Positions 1 through 12,300 of a DNA stretch of 64,000 nucleotides are shown here, in pieces. The translations under genes were made by a program, and so were the position numbers. Each line of letters opens with the position of its first letter. Position 1 is the stretch's first letter. Under the pieces are notes generated by a model. The model did not search any database and had not been told where the DNA came from. It was given only the letters and a program-made list of their open reading frames with translations. The stretch is from Aurelia coerulea (Eukaryota > Cnidaria > Scyphozoa > Semaeostomeae > Ulmaridae), in the NCBI GenBank assembly GCA_039566865.1, contig CM076959.1:19390501-19454500 (forward strand). Reading direction: 5' to 3'.

Positions 1-324
1 CAAGTGGTTTGTGTTGGAACGAGAATTCTAGGGTAAACTAGGGTTTCTTGAAAATTCTTCCAGTTTCCCTCCATTAATTCAGAAGCTGTGATGATTTTTA
101 CATTTTTCAATAGCTTTTTTGAACTATTTAGAAAAACGAAACGTTTCAATTCTGAAAAATAAGCAAAATACCAATAAAGTTCGAGGTAGAGTAGAATGAT
201 AGGAAAGTACCCAAAGTTCCTTTTGAACCATTCGATGCACATGAAGATATACCGGTATGTGAACACCGACTTCTTTAAAAATTCAACGCCTAAACAGTAC
301 TTGTGAAGCATTTGGGATACTTAC

Positions 325-1942
325 CTGCAGGAACATTTTGTAAAACGTATGAACATCCATCGAAAAGGCTGAGTCGAATAGAAGCACAGGTAGAAATGTT
401 GTCAAAACCAAATGTGGATCTTTCGTCGCGAAGGTAGTGTACCTGATAAAAAGATCATGAACAATAAGTGTAACATTATTGAATCAGACCAGGAAAACGT
501 GGGGCATTTATCAAGTAATATTTTGACAAAAATAACTCAATAGTGCATTCATTTTTTAGAGAGGTTAAAGATTGCCAGCAAGCAAGCAAGCAAGCAAGCA
601 AGCAACATTTATTTGTTACGCAGGCTAAGTGTATGGCAGCTACACAGCTGCTGTAGGCCTGCGTCATTACGGCTTATACCATCAGAGTTGCCTCCGAGTA
701 CTCATAAGATTCGAAACATTGCGCCTAACCACTCGGCCACACCACCAGAAAATCAATTGTAAAAGATAACTGATTTCCCCCTCTTTTTGCTTATCTAAAA
801 GTGCATTGGTTCCTTGTTCAAGTATGTAAGAAGATGATTAATGCAATTGTCACCAAAATCAGAACGAAATTCGATCCACAGGATTTGTCTATAAATAGCC
901 TTCAAGCAAAGTTTTAAATAACTCCAGATCGATATGACATATTTTTATGAAATAAACTTGCATAGCTAAGTAAGCATTTTTGCTTCAAGATGATAGGTAT
1001 TTGATTGAAATCAGTGCATAATTCGCGACTGTACGTCTAGACAAACGAAGATACACAATTTTGGGACACCGGCATACATTTTTTTCCAATTCACCAGATA
1101 CAGCAGACTTACGTTCGAACAGAAGGGTATTCCAAAGAGATGGCGCCCAACGCAGCTCCAAGGAGCATAACTACCACGGTGTATGGAATGGCCCAATTGC
1201 TGGTGAGCTGACGAACACATGCTGAAAAGGATTAAGAAAAGAAACGTCAAATTTGATCCCAGGGGGGGGTAATCGATTCCATTTTCTCCGTTACGTAAAG
1301 GCAGTATGTTACGTATGAGGTTGGGCGCAACAAAGTCAGAGCTTAACACAAAGGATTGCTTTGTGAATCTGTGCACTGGAAACAAAGGAGGGCTAATCAC
1401 TCTCACTTTCTACGATCGTAAAAAATCAGTAGGATTATCAGCCATTCAGATCTCCTATTCCTTATATTGTCATTACCACCCAATCCAATGCGTGACAGAC
1501 TGCCTTGAAACAAAGGAGGGCTAATCGTTCTCACTTCCTACGGTCGTAGAAAATCAGTAAAATCACCAACCACTCAAGTTTCCTATTCTTTGTATTGTCA
1601 CTATCACCCAATCAAATGTAGGTTGGACAAACTTCTAGCTATCGAAAGCTAATTCGGTAAACAAAATACCATTTTTTCGACAGTTGTTCAAGACTGCTGT
1701 AAGAAATTGTAGCGTTCCCTTACCAACGGCTAGTGCGAGTAAAATTAAAAATTAATTAGAAGAGAGTACGTACCACCTACAACAAGTCCAGCAAATATGA
1801 AGAGAACGGTATATGGTATAACCTCAGGGACGACTTCTTTGTAGACTTTATGGACAGTGAATTCGACGACATCATCAAATGTTTCATTGGACGTCCCGTT
1901 AAATACTGCTGCTGCGAAACTGGAGTTCAGAAAACCATCCAT
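325..1942 (-). CDS. SLC9C/SOS1-like Na+/H+ exchanger, 5' part (runs off the left edge)
   Basis: Three exons join in phase on the minus strand: 1942-1774 (starts with ATG, ends phase 1), 1221-1113 and 442-325. The spliced protein has a short acidic N-terminus with possible N-glycosylation sites, then a membrane helix (IPYTVLFIFAGLVVG), a second helix (IPYTVVVMLLGAALGAIS) and the exchanger signature DPHLVLTTFLPVLLFDSAFS followed by MDVHTFYK. Known family members with the PYT...GxxLG and DPxLxLxxFLPxLLFxSxFSM pattern are plant SOS1 and animal sperm-type SLC9C exchangers, which swap Na+ for H+ across the plasma membrane. All donors are GTA(C/A)GT and the acceptors end CAG. Only about 130 N-terminal residues are visible; the transport core, voltage sensor and cyclic-nucleotide domain expected of SLC9C would lie beyond base 1. 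Assignment to SLC9C rather than another SLC9 branch is inference from the motif wording. Confidence 0.8.
576..604. repeat. (AAGC)n microsatellite
   Basis: About seven copies of a 4-bp AAGC/GCAA unit lie within an intron of the exchanger gene. The short ORF crossing it on the minus strand (repeated Leu-Leu-Ala-Cys) is a product of the repeat. Confidence 0.9.
676..755 (-). repeat. tRNA-like SINE head or decayed tRNA
   Basis: Read on the minus strand this has an A-box-like GTGGCCGAGTGGTTAGGCG and a B-box-like TTCGAATC, as in class II (Ser/Leu) tRNAs. The spacing is too short and there is no complete anticodon arm. It is best read as a degenerate tRNA relic or SINE promoter inside an intron, not a working tRNA gene. 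Confidence 0.45.
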
Positions 1943-4320
1943 GATGACTCGATTTATTCTCTGCCAACTCTCTTTTCAATCAAGGCTCTAACTGAAACCA
2001 TTATCTTTTCCAAGTTGAAAAATTGACAATTTCTTGTGTGTTCCTCTGATCAAATCTTCCTTTATTCAAGATAAACCAATATGTCTATATATTTCTTGGA
2101 CAAGGTTGAAAAGTCTCTTCAGCGTTTGTCGCACTACTTACTTACATGTACACCAGTTCACTTCCTTCTTTCCTCTCTCTGCTAGATTTAAGACGCTACG
2201 CACGCCTGCACACCCTTGCAGCCGTCTCTCAAGTAAATAAATACTGTGACAAAATATTCTTTAGTTCAAGATAAACCATAATGTCTGTTCATTTCTTGGC
2301 CAGGGTTGGAAAATCTCTTTGGCCTCTTTCAAGCTCCTCACGTGCACGACAACAGCTCACTTTTCTCCTTTCCCTAATTCTAGATTTCAGGCTCTTCGTA
2401 CTCCCGCACACCCTACCAAGTACTAGACACAATTTTACTTCTGTTTGCTTTCAAATAAGATGTCATATTCTACTTATCCCTGCCTTTCCTCTCGATCTCC
2501 TAAAGCATTCAGTGTAACTTATTGCTGAATTTCTTGATCAATCAAAAAATCTCTTTATTGCTAATCATGCTAACAAACATCTTGGGTTCTCAAAAGAAAC
2601 TTCACAAGCATACGAATATCAAAATCCATCGGTAAATTTTGTCATTGTTTACAATATGATTTTGATTGACATTTGACGTCAGATCGATTGATTTGATTGG
2701 CTATTGATTTGAACGTCAAATCGAATCTCATGCTCGAAATGTCACGAATCTTTATGTTTCAGCCCTGGCAAAAATAATAAACAATATTTCCCGTACATTT
2801 GAGCTTTGCTTGCTAAGAAAGATGTTTATCCGTTTAGCCACGTCGCAAAATATTGCCTGAAAGGCAGAATTAAGTAGAATTTGTTGGGCAATGTGTTTCA
2901 AAATATTCACAAAAAATATTTCTGACTTGTCCCACAAGCACAACTATTCTGTCAAGCAATGTTTGTTTGCGACATGGTGAAACGGGAAAACATTTTCTTC
3001 GCAAGCAAATCTCAAATGTTTGGCATAAAATGTTCGCTCGTTTGGCCAGGGTCTAGCGTGTTAATAAATCAAATAGGGGCTAGATAATAGTAAAGAAACA
3101 ATGAAAAGTTACGTCAATGAAAAGTTACGTCAATTTCATTAATCTTTTCTTGAAGGTAGCAAGGAAGAATGCCTGTTTAAGTGTTTTGAGGTAAATAATT
3201 TGTGGCATATTTAAAAGACCCAATAACGCGAGAAATGTTGGTACGGAAAAGATTAATGTGTTCTTCCTAACTTAGCTTAAGTTATTTGGCGCGGCAAAAT
3301 AATCAATCAGTATCAAAAGAAGGAAAAGCAATGAAAATTTGACCACGAGAATCAAAATCCATCTACAACAAAGGTATCTTCAATCCAAGACAAAATTTTC
3401 CTCCTGTGCTGTTAAGGTCAGATTAAATTCATTCTGCATAATATCAAACAACAATCTGTAAATAAGATCATCTAAAATCAGTAAGAATCAAGAAATATTC
3501 CTATTATTAAACCAACTCAATTAAAATCTGTATCACATTAGATATCAGAAGAAAATACCCGCGAATAAAAACGAGTAAAGTATTTTGATTGAGCTATTTT
3601 GCGTTATCGCAAATTTCATTTGATTACTAATGTGAGACAGACTGTGTCACTTCAACAGAGATTAAAAAGTAATCAAAAATCTGCGATCTTTCAGCATCTA
3701 AAAAAGCTTCTTTTGACATTAAAACCCCAGCAGATTATAATTAAAAATATGGTTCTTCTAAATCAGAAAGCTATTAGAATCTTGTTTATAGCACAAATGA
3801 GTTTGGTCTCATTTTTTAACGAAATCAAATCTGTAAGAAATCTGCAGTTTCAGGGAACTCATAGCGAGTTTTACCAGAGTTTGGAGAAGGAAACTCCTTG
3901 GAAAGCTAATTTCTTTGCACGGCGTCTATAAAAAGCATGTCCAGCGTAATGCCTCCATGTGAAAAAATGATATCATTCATGCCTTATTCTAATGCAGTGA
4001 CATAATGTACGGATCGAAGTTGATGTGAAATAAAAAAACTTAGGCTTTTGAGCAATATGTACAACGTCGAGGTTGTTTGCGAAATGGTTGATCGGCCTAA
4101 GAAATCAATCCGTGTCGCATGGAAAACCAATCAACCAGTTCGTAACTAGCTCTGGATCTTATAAAACCTATGCCACAAAGTGGGGTTTTTCTAACCTGTG
4201 CGCAGACTAGACTTGTTACATGGAGTCCTAGTAAACAATTACGAGGACTCAGGTAAAATTTTACGTGCAGACTCTTATTATGATCATCTTTCAATTGGCA
4301 AAATTTTCTTACTTACTAAG
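1943..4320. other. Intergenic region between exchanger and forkhead genes
   Basis: No coding exon is convincing here. It contains a diverged tandem duplication: roughly 2065-2250 and 2262-2450 both carry TCAAGATAAACC, then TTTCTTGG, then a C-rich stretch with CGCACACCCT. The 110-codon ORF at 3599-3931 has low-complexity Lys/Gln/Leu composition and no flanking splice structure. The 5' promoter of the exchanger gene should lie just above 1942. Confidence 0.5.
2065..2450. repeat. Diverged tandem duplication of about 190 bp
   Basis: Two adjacent copies share successive blocks: TCAAGATAAACCAATATGTC against TCAAGATAAACCATAATGTC, GGACAAGGTTGAAAAGTCTC against GGCCAGGGTTGGAAAATCTC, and a distal CACGCCTGCACACCCT against CTCCCGCACACCCT. 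The divergence indicates an old duplication. Function is unknown. Confidence 0.6.
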
Positions 4321-4324
4321 GATT

Positions 4325-4330
4325 TTTATT
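4325..4330 (-). terminator. Candidate polyadenylation signal of the forkhead gene
   Basis: AATAAA occurs on the minus strand about 85 bases after the stop codon of the forkhead gene. It is the nearest canonical hexamer downstream. Confidence 0.4.
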
Positions 4331-4414
4331 CTATTGTTTGAATATCTAGCCCTAAATTAAGCAATATTGTATCCTTTGGACGATTTCTCGACAAAATAAA
4401 ATTTTCAATTCTCA

Positions 4415-7400
4415 TCAAAGGTTATCTAAAACGGATAAATCAAAATTATCCCAAGTATCACCCAATTCTGGTGGACTGAATGTCTCATTAGCCAAAGCAG
4501 CGAACACTTCGTCGCGTCCAATATCATCTGAATTCGGTGACTCGACAGTCGCAATTTCGCCAGTTGTTTCGCGTAATTCATCATCAGGAAACTCATTCAG
4601 ACCTTCTCCAAAAATTATATCGTCACTGTAAAGACTGGTTGATATTTCTGCGTTTAAAGTTTCGGCAGTCGTAATTTCACCTACTGCTTCGTCTGTTGCA
4701 GCACCAGAACATTCATTCGAGTATTCTTCCGAATTTCGATCGTCGTAATCAAGGCTGATTGATCTGACTGCGGCGGTCGAAGTTTCGGCAGTCGTAACTT
4801 CCCCTACAGCTACGTCTGTTGCAGCACCAGAACATTCATTCAAGTATTCTCCCGAATTTCGATCGTCGTAATCAAGGCTGATTGATCTGACTGCGCTCGA
4901 AGTTTCGGCAGGCGTAATTTCGGTCATTGCGTTGCGTGTCGTAGCTTCGCCTGTTCCTCCGCTTATTTCATTCAAATCTTTCACAGAATTTCTTTTACTG
5001 TTTGGAAGACTGATTGATCTAACTAAGGTCGAAGTTTCGCCAGATCCTTTACGACGATTAAGCATATCAACTGAAGTCAAAAGATCTGTCGAAAATAATC
5101 TCCCTTCGGAGTGCCCGTTGGACCTTATAGGACTGCCAAAACTTTGATCTTCCCCAATTTTTTTGAACAAAAATGATTTTCTATTTTCGGTCTTGACTTT
5201 CTCATCGTTCCTCGTCACAGATCCATATTGCCTTCCCTTTTTCGTTGATGAAGGATTTTGCAAAACATTTGTCAAATCTTTGAATTGGTGGCTGCCTCTA
5301 GCAAACTGATTTCGATTCTTGGCATCAAATCTCTCACTTGAAACTGAAGAGATATTAAAGCCTCTTGACTCGTTCGAAGAACTTTCTTCAGCTTTACTAA
5401 CACTCAAGAACTGGTATGGGACATCACTATCAGCAAGCCGCTCTTCTGGCTGTGCTAATTTCTTGTCCATATCTAACCGTCCTCTGAGTCCTTGCATTGC
5501 TTTTACTTTAGGAAGTGTGTGTCTAGCAAAGCGGCTTCTTTTCCTAGAAATAGGCGTTCCATTTTCATCATGAAGAACCTCACTTCCACGCTTCAGATTT
5601 GGATGATTGCAGCTCTTTGAATAATCCATAATTTTAATTCTTTCCCCTATAACATTTGAGTCTAATCTCAGCAAATTTCTGTCTTCTGAGAAGCAATGGC
5701 GACTGTTACCAACCGAAGACAATTTCAAAGGTGTATTGTAACTTCCATTGCTTGTATCAGTACTATACGAGCCTCCTTGTGCAACAAGCCCATCCATACT
5801 GTGGTAACTTTGAGAAGAATCCCAACTTCTTTCTACTTCCAAGTTTGAAATCAATAAATTTCTGTCTTCTGACATAAACTGGCAATTGTTTCCAATAGTA
5901 GAAGATTTCAAAGGTGTTTTGTGGCTATCATTACTGATATCAGTTATATATGAATCCCCTTGTACAATAACCCCATCCAAACTATGACAGCTTTTTGAAT
6001 AATCCAATATTATGTTCATTTCTCCTTCAGTATTAAACGAATTTCTCTCTTCCGAGAAGCATTGGCGATTGTTAGCAAGTACAGATGATTTCAAAGGTGT
6101 GCCATAATTCTCATTACTAATATCAGCTGGATAAAACTCCCCTTGTTTTACAACCCCATCCAGACTACTATCACTATAATATGCTCGCTTAGGTGCAATA
6201 GTTACATACCTGCCAGTATTCCAAGTGCTTCTATCAACTGATGAGGTCTCAAGAAATTCACTCTGGGAAGAATTGTCACTGGGTCGAAGTTTTCGAAGAA
6301 GATCCTCTGACAACTTCCAATAATTTCCTTTTTGTTTGCTTGTTTCTCGGATGAAGTGATCTTTTTGAGTCAAACAATTACGAATGCATGCCTAAAAGTA
6401 GTAAGATGCATAATTCAGCATTGCAGGCTTGAACAACACCCTCCTTAGTAAAAAATACAAGTTTCTACGTGTGGAGTTTGTACACATTTCCATGCTTACA
6501 GGAAAATTCAAACAAATTGTTCCAAATTAATTTGGTACAAAAGTCAAACTCTTTACAAACAAATTCACAACAAACTTTGCACAAATTTGTGGCAAACTAA
6601 ATGCAAACCCATTTTTACTATGGTCATTTACCTAGTCTTTTAACATCCCTTGGCAGCGTTAAAATCATTCTGAAACTCATCATATTTTTGAAAACAAATT
6701 TACAATTAAGCTATAGTTTATCTATGGCAACACGATTTTGCAACAGATGTAGTTAGTCTCAAAGTGCATAAAAATTACATACATACAAAACGTCTTTCAC
6801 ATATAAAAAAAGTGGGGAACATTTGTCATATTTTCTTTCTTACTTTGCTTCACTTCAATCTTTTAAAGTGGCAGGTACTGTAATCATTTATCTACCCTAA
6901 CAGTTTTCAGAATTTCATATTCATAAAGAATCCTTGTTGGACAGTTCTCCCAGTGTAGAGTCCTGAACTATTCATAGTAATTTTATAGATAATAGCAGGA
7001 GATACATTGCTGATGGATAATAGCTGAGGGAAGGCTTGCATGAGGGGTACTAGAGACAGAATGAAGAACATTATGTTACCTTCCATCTTTTCTCTTCCTT
7101 GTTGAAATTATTTGGGTATTTGTCTTGAATACATTTGACTATTTCCTGCACGGTCATTCTTCCCCCTTCTAACAGCACATCCATTATCATTTTAGAATAT
7201 GACAAACCAGGTCTTTTGATAGGCTTTTTCAAATCACTTCTACCATTATCATCAGCCAAAGGCTTTCTTTTCATTCTGCTTGTTGACTTTGGTTGGTTAT
7301 CATTTAGCAAACTTGTTTGATATTCTTCTGTTGCATGCTCCTCAGAACAAACTCTTTGGAAAAGTCCTGTAAATGTCAGTGGTCTATCATCAATCGCACT

Positions 7401-7709
7401 GCAGCTTACTGTTGGTAACATAGTCTCTTGAGAATACCCTTGTGAGCCAGCTCTAAACATGTACTCAATAGACAATGAATTTTGAGAATTTTCCAGTTTT
7501 TCATGTTCACTTGATGAAACTTGCGACTCATAGCCTTGGCTTATAGATGATTCCCTTGGGAAAAGTCCACTAAAATTCAAATACTCAGCAGCAACTGCGT
7601 TTGACAAATGTGATTCTGTCACAATCATAAAACTGGTTCCAGAATCTGATTGATATGTAAGTTGAGACAAATCTTGAGGTGGAAATCCAATAGTTTTGTT
7701 GTGAGACAT
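4415..7709 (-). CDS. Divergent forkhead-box transcription factor with internal repeats
   Basis: Two coding exons, 7709-7080 and 6391-4415, join in phase 0 to give 868 residues. The forkhead domain spans about residues 164-246. It begins KRPGLSYSKMIMDVLLEGGR, contains the helix RMTVQEIVKCIQDKYP, crosses the intron at RWK/ACIRNCL (compare the canonical WKNSIRHNL) and ends FIRETSKQKGNYWKL. The recognition helix lacks the usual His-Asn pair (IRNCL instead of IRHNL), so DNA preference may differ. The FxRETS wording recalls FOXM1, but the subfamily is unresolved. Residues about 286-450 hold three ~60-residue repeats (SxDGxxxQGxxY...TPLK...SE(E/D)RN). Residues about 667-827 hold four ~40-residue repeats (RSISLDYDDRNS...TTAET). 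The C-terminus is acidic and hydrophobic (WDNFDLSVLDNL), like an activation domain. The ATG at 7709 follows an acceptor (TTCAACAG/G), so an upstream exon exists. Confidence 0.78.
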
Positions 7710-8114
7710 CCTGTTGAACAAAAAAATCTTATCATGAAAAGCTTACAACGTTTATGTCACTACTGGTATATAAAGGCCACTTGACTAAAGTCCGAATTTA
7801 CACTTTTTTACTTTTAACCAGGTAAAGGTGCTAAATATAAATACTAGACTATAGATACTTACAAAATACCTTTCAACTATTATCAAAAGAGAGCTGGCCT
7901 CATAAATACAAATAAATACAACAAATTATATTAAAATTAAAACAAAATGTAGTTGTAAGCCAATTTGTTCTATCTACAGAGACCGAAAAAACAAAAGGAT
8001 TTGAGAGAGATTTTTAATCAAGAAACACGTACGAGTCAATGAAATGAGTTTTCAATTTGGACCAAAAAACTGCAAGCAAGGAACGGATTGCAGAGTTCAT
8101 ACATATCCATCCCC

Positions 8115-8330
8115 ATCTCCGTTCCAGATTGGAAAGTTTGAAAAGTGCGCAGGGGATTTTCAAACGAGGAGAAAAATGGCGCAGATAGTATACAAATTTG
8201 AGTTAACAATGTGCATATCAGCATAGCACAACTTATGGGTAGCTTGCGCGTATCGCAGTGCGGATAACAATTAAAAGTGTGCGGGGAATTGATCCCCCGC
8301 GCATGTCAAACTTTCCAATCTGGTCTCCGT
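8115..8330. mobile_element. Short inverted-repeat element (MITE-like)
   Basis: The left arm CTCCGTTCCAGATTGGAAAG followed by TTTGAAAAGTGCGCAGGGGAT is answered by the reverse complement at the right end (ATCCCCCGCGCATGTCAAAC, then TTTCCAATCTGGTCTCCG). The arms are about 40 bp. There is no coding capacity, only two overlapping ORFs caused by the palindrome. Confidence 0.7.
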
Positions 8331-8573
8331 TTAATTCAAGTCGGTGGCAGTAAGCCTTTTAAACTTCTGACCAAGTATTTCTAAGATCTCCGCGTAGTGG
8401 ACTGGGATATACCACCAGTCCAGGTTGGATGTATTTCTATATATAAATATGAGGGAGGAGAGCTTAGCAACACGTATAAATAGCAAAACATTCCATATAT
8501 AATAAGTAAACCTGCTTAGTCTGTGAACCATATTACGCTGTTCACCATGAGTGAAAACATAAGTTCAACAGCT

Positions 8574-8759
8574 TTATTCACTGTGCCCTACCTTCAAGTC
8601 AATTTCTTCATCAAATATATTCGCGCCAAAGTCATACACAGTCTTTGTCAACACCACTTTCGCTTTGACCCTTTTGAAATGAGCGAGCGAATTTAGGCCA
8701 CTACTACCTTGGACTAAGAAAGTGTTCAAAAGCCGAACAGTTTCCCAACTGATAGTCAT
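8574..8759 (-). CDS. Possible upstream exon of the forkhead transcript
   Basis: A 61-codon ORF opens with ATG at 8759, immediately below the CCAAT/E2F-like region, and has a donor-like AAG/GTAGGG after residue DLK. Its composition looks coding. Direct splicing to the acceptor at 7711 would be in the wrong frame for the forkhead protein, so either a further exon intervenes or this is a non-coding or uORF-bearing leader. Confidence 0.25.
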   Translation of the reverse strand: MTISWETVRLLNTFLVQGSSGLNSLAHFKRVKAKVVLTKTVYDFGANIFDEEIDLKVGHSE

Positions 8760-8899
8760 AAAACTACTCTCTAATCGTTCCAGATAAATGAGACATACCT
8801 TTCAGCTATCCTTGTCTCTAGAAATAGAGGGATTCTGTTCTTTTTCCCACGTTTTCATCTGTTCTTTTCAGCCATCTTTGCAGTGGCTTCCTTCCGTTG

Positions 8900-8945
8900 A
8901 GTCAGGATTTCGCGCCTAAATTATTTCAGCCAATCACAGCAAAGG
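8900..8945. promoter_or_regulatory. Candidate bidirectional promoter with E2F-like and CCAAT boxes
   Basis: ATTTCGCGCC (8907-8916, an E2F-type core) is followed by CAGCCAATCACAG (CCAAT core at 8930-8934). It lies between the forkhead gene on the minus strand and TM7SF3 on the plus strand, about 380 bp upstream of the TM7SF3 ATG. NF-Y plus E2F is the typical architecture of cell-cycle promoters. Which gene it drives is inference. Confidence 0.4.
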
Positions 8946-9310
8946 AAATAGCGTAGTTGTGGAGGAGCGCAAACGTAGTAAGGCTTCCAGCTCCCAAAAA
9001 TTTTGTCATTTTTTGCTGTCAATCGTTTTGAAATTCTTTTCTATTTCCTTGTGCAAAAAAATAAAAATTATGTACCAAACTTGTGCAAAGAAACAAGATG
9101 GCCTTAGTTTTAACTATCAGCATCGTAATTCTTGCGTAACTAATCGTTGGCGAAAACATCCATCATAAACTGTGAAGGAGCATGAACCATTTGATCAAGA
9201 AAAGATACAAGCGTCGTCGTTTTGATTACCGCTTTGAGAGAGCAGACATGAAGAGAACCAAATGAAAACAGACGCAAAATACAGAATCAGATGCCGAAAA
9301 ACAGTCAAAG

Positions 9311-12300
9311 ATGAGAGGAAAATATCTTAATGTCGTTTTCCTATTATTGAAAACACTGATTCTGAATTGGACCAACGCATTAGGTGAGTATATAGAGGGG
9401 GAATCTGTCTGGCCTACCTAGATAGTGGAGTGAATTGGATGGATGGGCCTAAGCTGGCCTAGTAAACAGTTCCTTTGATTGAATTGTTGACACGAGCATT
9501 TTGAGCATAATTTGATGAAAGTTTATATTGTAACATTTTTTTATATAATCGATTAAAATAGGAACTCAAAAAGTACATCTACTGTAGCCTGTGCAGACTC
9601 TACTTTTCCTTTTCTGGATTATACCCCGTTTACACTGAGCAAAAGATACGCGATCCAGATCGTGATCCACAAGGATTGAAATCGAGTTCAAGTTGCGTTT
9701 ACACGGACTTCAAACGAAAACGGATCAGGATCGCGATCCATTCGCACATACGTAGTGCGCATAGTTACAGAGCCTAGAAACATAACAACAACAGTAGACA
9801 AAATGGTGGTTGAGTCTACTGCGCATGCTTAAAGGATTTTGAACGGGATCGTGATCCCAAGAAGCGTTTACATGGTACACTTTTTCAGGATCAGGATCGC
9901 GATCCACCTCTGAAGTGGGATCAAATTTTGGGGGATCGCGATAAAGTGTTTACACGACACATTTTATCAGGATCAGGATTGCGATCTGGGTCGCGATCCC
10001 GTGTTTTTGCTCCGTGTAAACGGGGTATTAGAGTCTGCACGTGCGCAGGCTAATCTAATGTGCCTCTTCTATCATTGTGGGAATAGACACTAGGTAAGGT
10101 CAGTTAGTTCCCACCATCAAAGGTGTTTAGCCTAGAATAATTCAAAAATTACAATAAGAGACACCAGGCTGGAATCTTTGTGCTCTGTGCTGATGAACTT
10201 TGGTGTGCGGTCAAAATCTCTTGTTACCATGGGGGCCCGGGGCCTTTGGGGGCCTGCAAAGAATAAGGTATGTATTTTTCTTTGTTGTACATTTGGAGGC
10301 CCGCGGGCCCACTGAGATTCTAAATAAAATCTAAAAGCAGCGTTTTACCAGTGCATAGGAGGGCTTGGCCCAAGAATAAAAGGGTGTGTCCCTGGGGCCC
10401 AGCCCCTCTCTCAACAGCCCTGGACTGAGGTCTGTGAATTTAGAATGGAGCTTCAGTCTGGGGATAATGCCTCAATATTAATGAGATATGTTCTTTCTTC
10501 CCTAGATGTATCCATAAATCAAAAAGTTGCATTAGATTTGACATACTCTCACAGCTTCAAGAACGTATCTTTCATCATCCAGCCATCAGCTTATCGATAT
10601 GTGCTTGTCCAAGCCGTTGCACAGGCAAGACCCATATCAATCTCCCTTTCCAGTTCTGTAAAATATGGCAATCATTTTAATTCAACTGCTGTTGCTTTGG
10701 TTTTCATGCTGAAAGGCAATGAAAATAGAGTCAATTCATATTTTGCTGCAATGGATTTCTCAACAAAAGCTCAAGCAATGGCTGTTCCATATTCTAGAAA
10801 GGGTATGTGATTTAATTAAATGGAACGTATTTGTTGGATACTCTACACATAGCATACTGTAGCATGAGCAAAACATTTGAGAATGACATTTCAATTGTTG
10901 ATTTTACAGTGATAGTTGCAAAACCATTTTCTGTTCTCATAAAGATTATTTCAAAAAAGATACTGGATGCTGTAGAAATGAAATGATGGTTGCACCTGAA
11001 ATACAGAATCATATTACACAGTATCTACCTACTGTAGCTGAGCAGCAGAAAATTTCATAAAACAATAATTGTATCAGGTGTGCTGAAAAGAACTTCCATT
11101 TCTGACAAGCCTTGATAAACCATACACAAAACTGATTTTGATTATTGATTGCAAGTGTTCAATGTATCTTTGGTCTTTCAAAGTGGATATTTTTTTTAGC
11201 AGCTGGTACAGTATGCAAAATTAAGAGCTGGAATGGCTCAGTGTAGCAGCTTGATTGCCAATCTTAGGGTTGATGGTTTGAGTCCCCGCCTTGCCGAACC
11301 TGCTACATAGATTGAGGAGAAAGTCACCATTGAGGGAATCATGGGATGTGGTCACATTGAGAGAAGGGACCAAGGCACTGCCTCTATTAGCTTAGTTTCT
11401 TATTGTCCAACCTTTAGTTTCTCAATGGCTGCCAGGTAGAAATATAAAGAGAAATGATATCAGAAATTTATTTTTCAAGTAAGCTTAATGTATGAAACTT
11501 GGGTCATAAACAAACAAAGAATAGAAGCCATAAAGCAATATATAAGATTTTTTAATATTTTGCCAGTTTTGTAAGTTGTGACTTTTCTTTGCAGATCCCA
11601 TCCCAGGTGGATGTTGTATAACATGTGCATTTGACAATGATCCAAATATTCAAATAAAAAAAGAACCAATGAACAATGCTTTGTATTTCCAAAGAGCAAA
11701 TGTTTACTATGATGCCGGACAGAGGCCAGAATCTTGTGATGGAGGTCTGTTCAGTACGTTTAGACTAGAGTATGATTTGTACATGTATCAGCTAACAGAG
11801 AATGATTTTACAGAAGGAGATTTATTCAGAGGGATGTGGAAAATGGCAAGTACTGCTTCTGTGAAGAAGTATGGCACAAAGGTAGTCATTTTTGAAGATT
11901 TCGGAGGGGTTTCTTGGGATAATCTCCCATATTTAGGGATGATGGTCAATTCAGCCAGGACAATTCCTACAGTACATAATGTAACATGCTAACTATTCAA
12001 CAAGACAATAAAATAAACATAATTGCTGTGATATTCAGAGGACAGTAGCCTTTCAAACACCATGCATTTGTATGATTCACCCTGTTCCTCTATTTCATTA
12101 TTCTGTGAAACTTTTTGTTAATCCCCAAAGGTTGGCACAATCAAAGAAGGCCATAAAACGATGTATCCCTTACAGTCTTTACCATATGAAGGTGTTGTTT
12201 ATAACATCATTGTGAGAGACCCAAAATTAGAGACAGAAGCTGCATATGCACCAGCCTTTATATATGGTTGTGATATCGATGATAAAGAGTCTTGCAGAAC

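Noticed and set aside
676..755. A genuine tRNA gene
   Set aside because: The A and B boxes are present, but the spacing leaves no room for an anticodon arm and no acceptor stem pairs.
3599..3931. 110-codon ORF in the left intergenic region
   Set aside because: Low-complexity AT-driven composition, no splice context and no recognisable domain.
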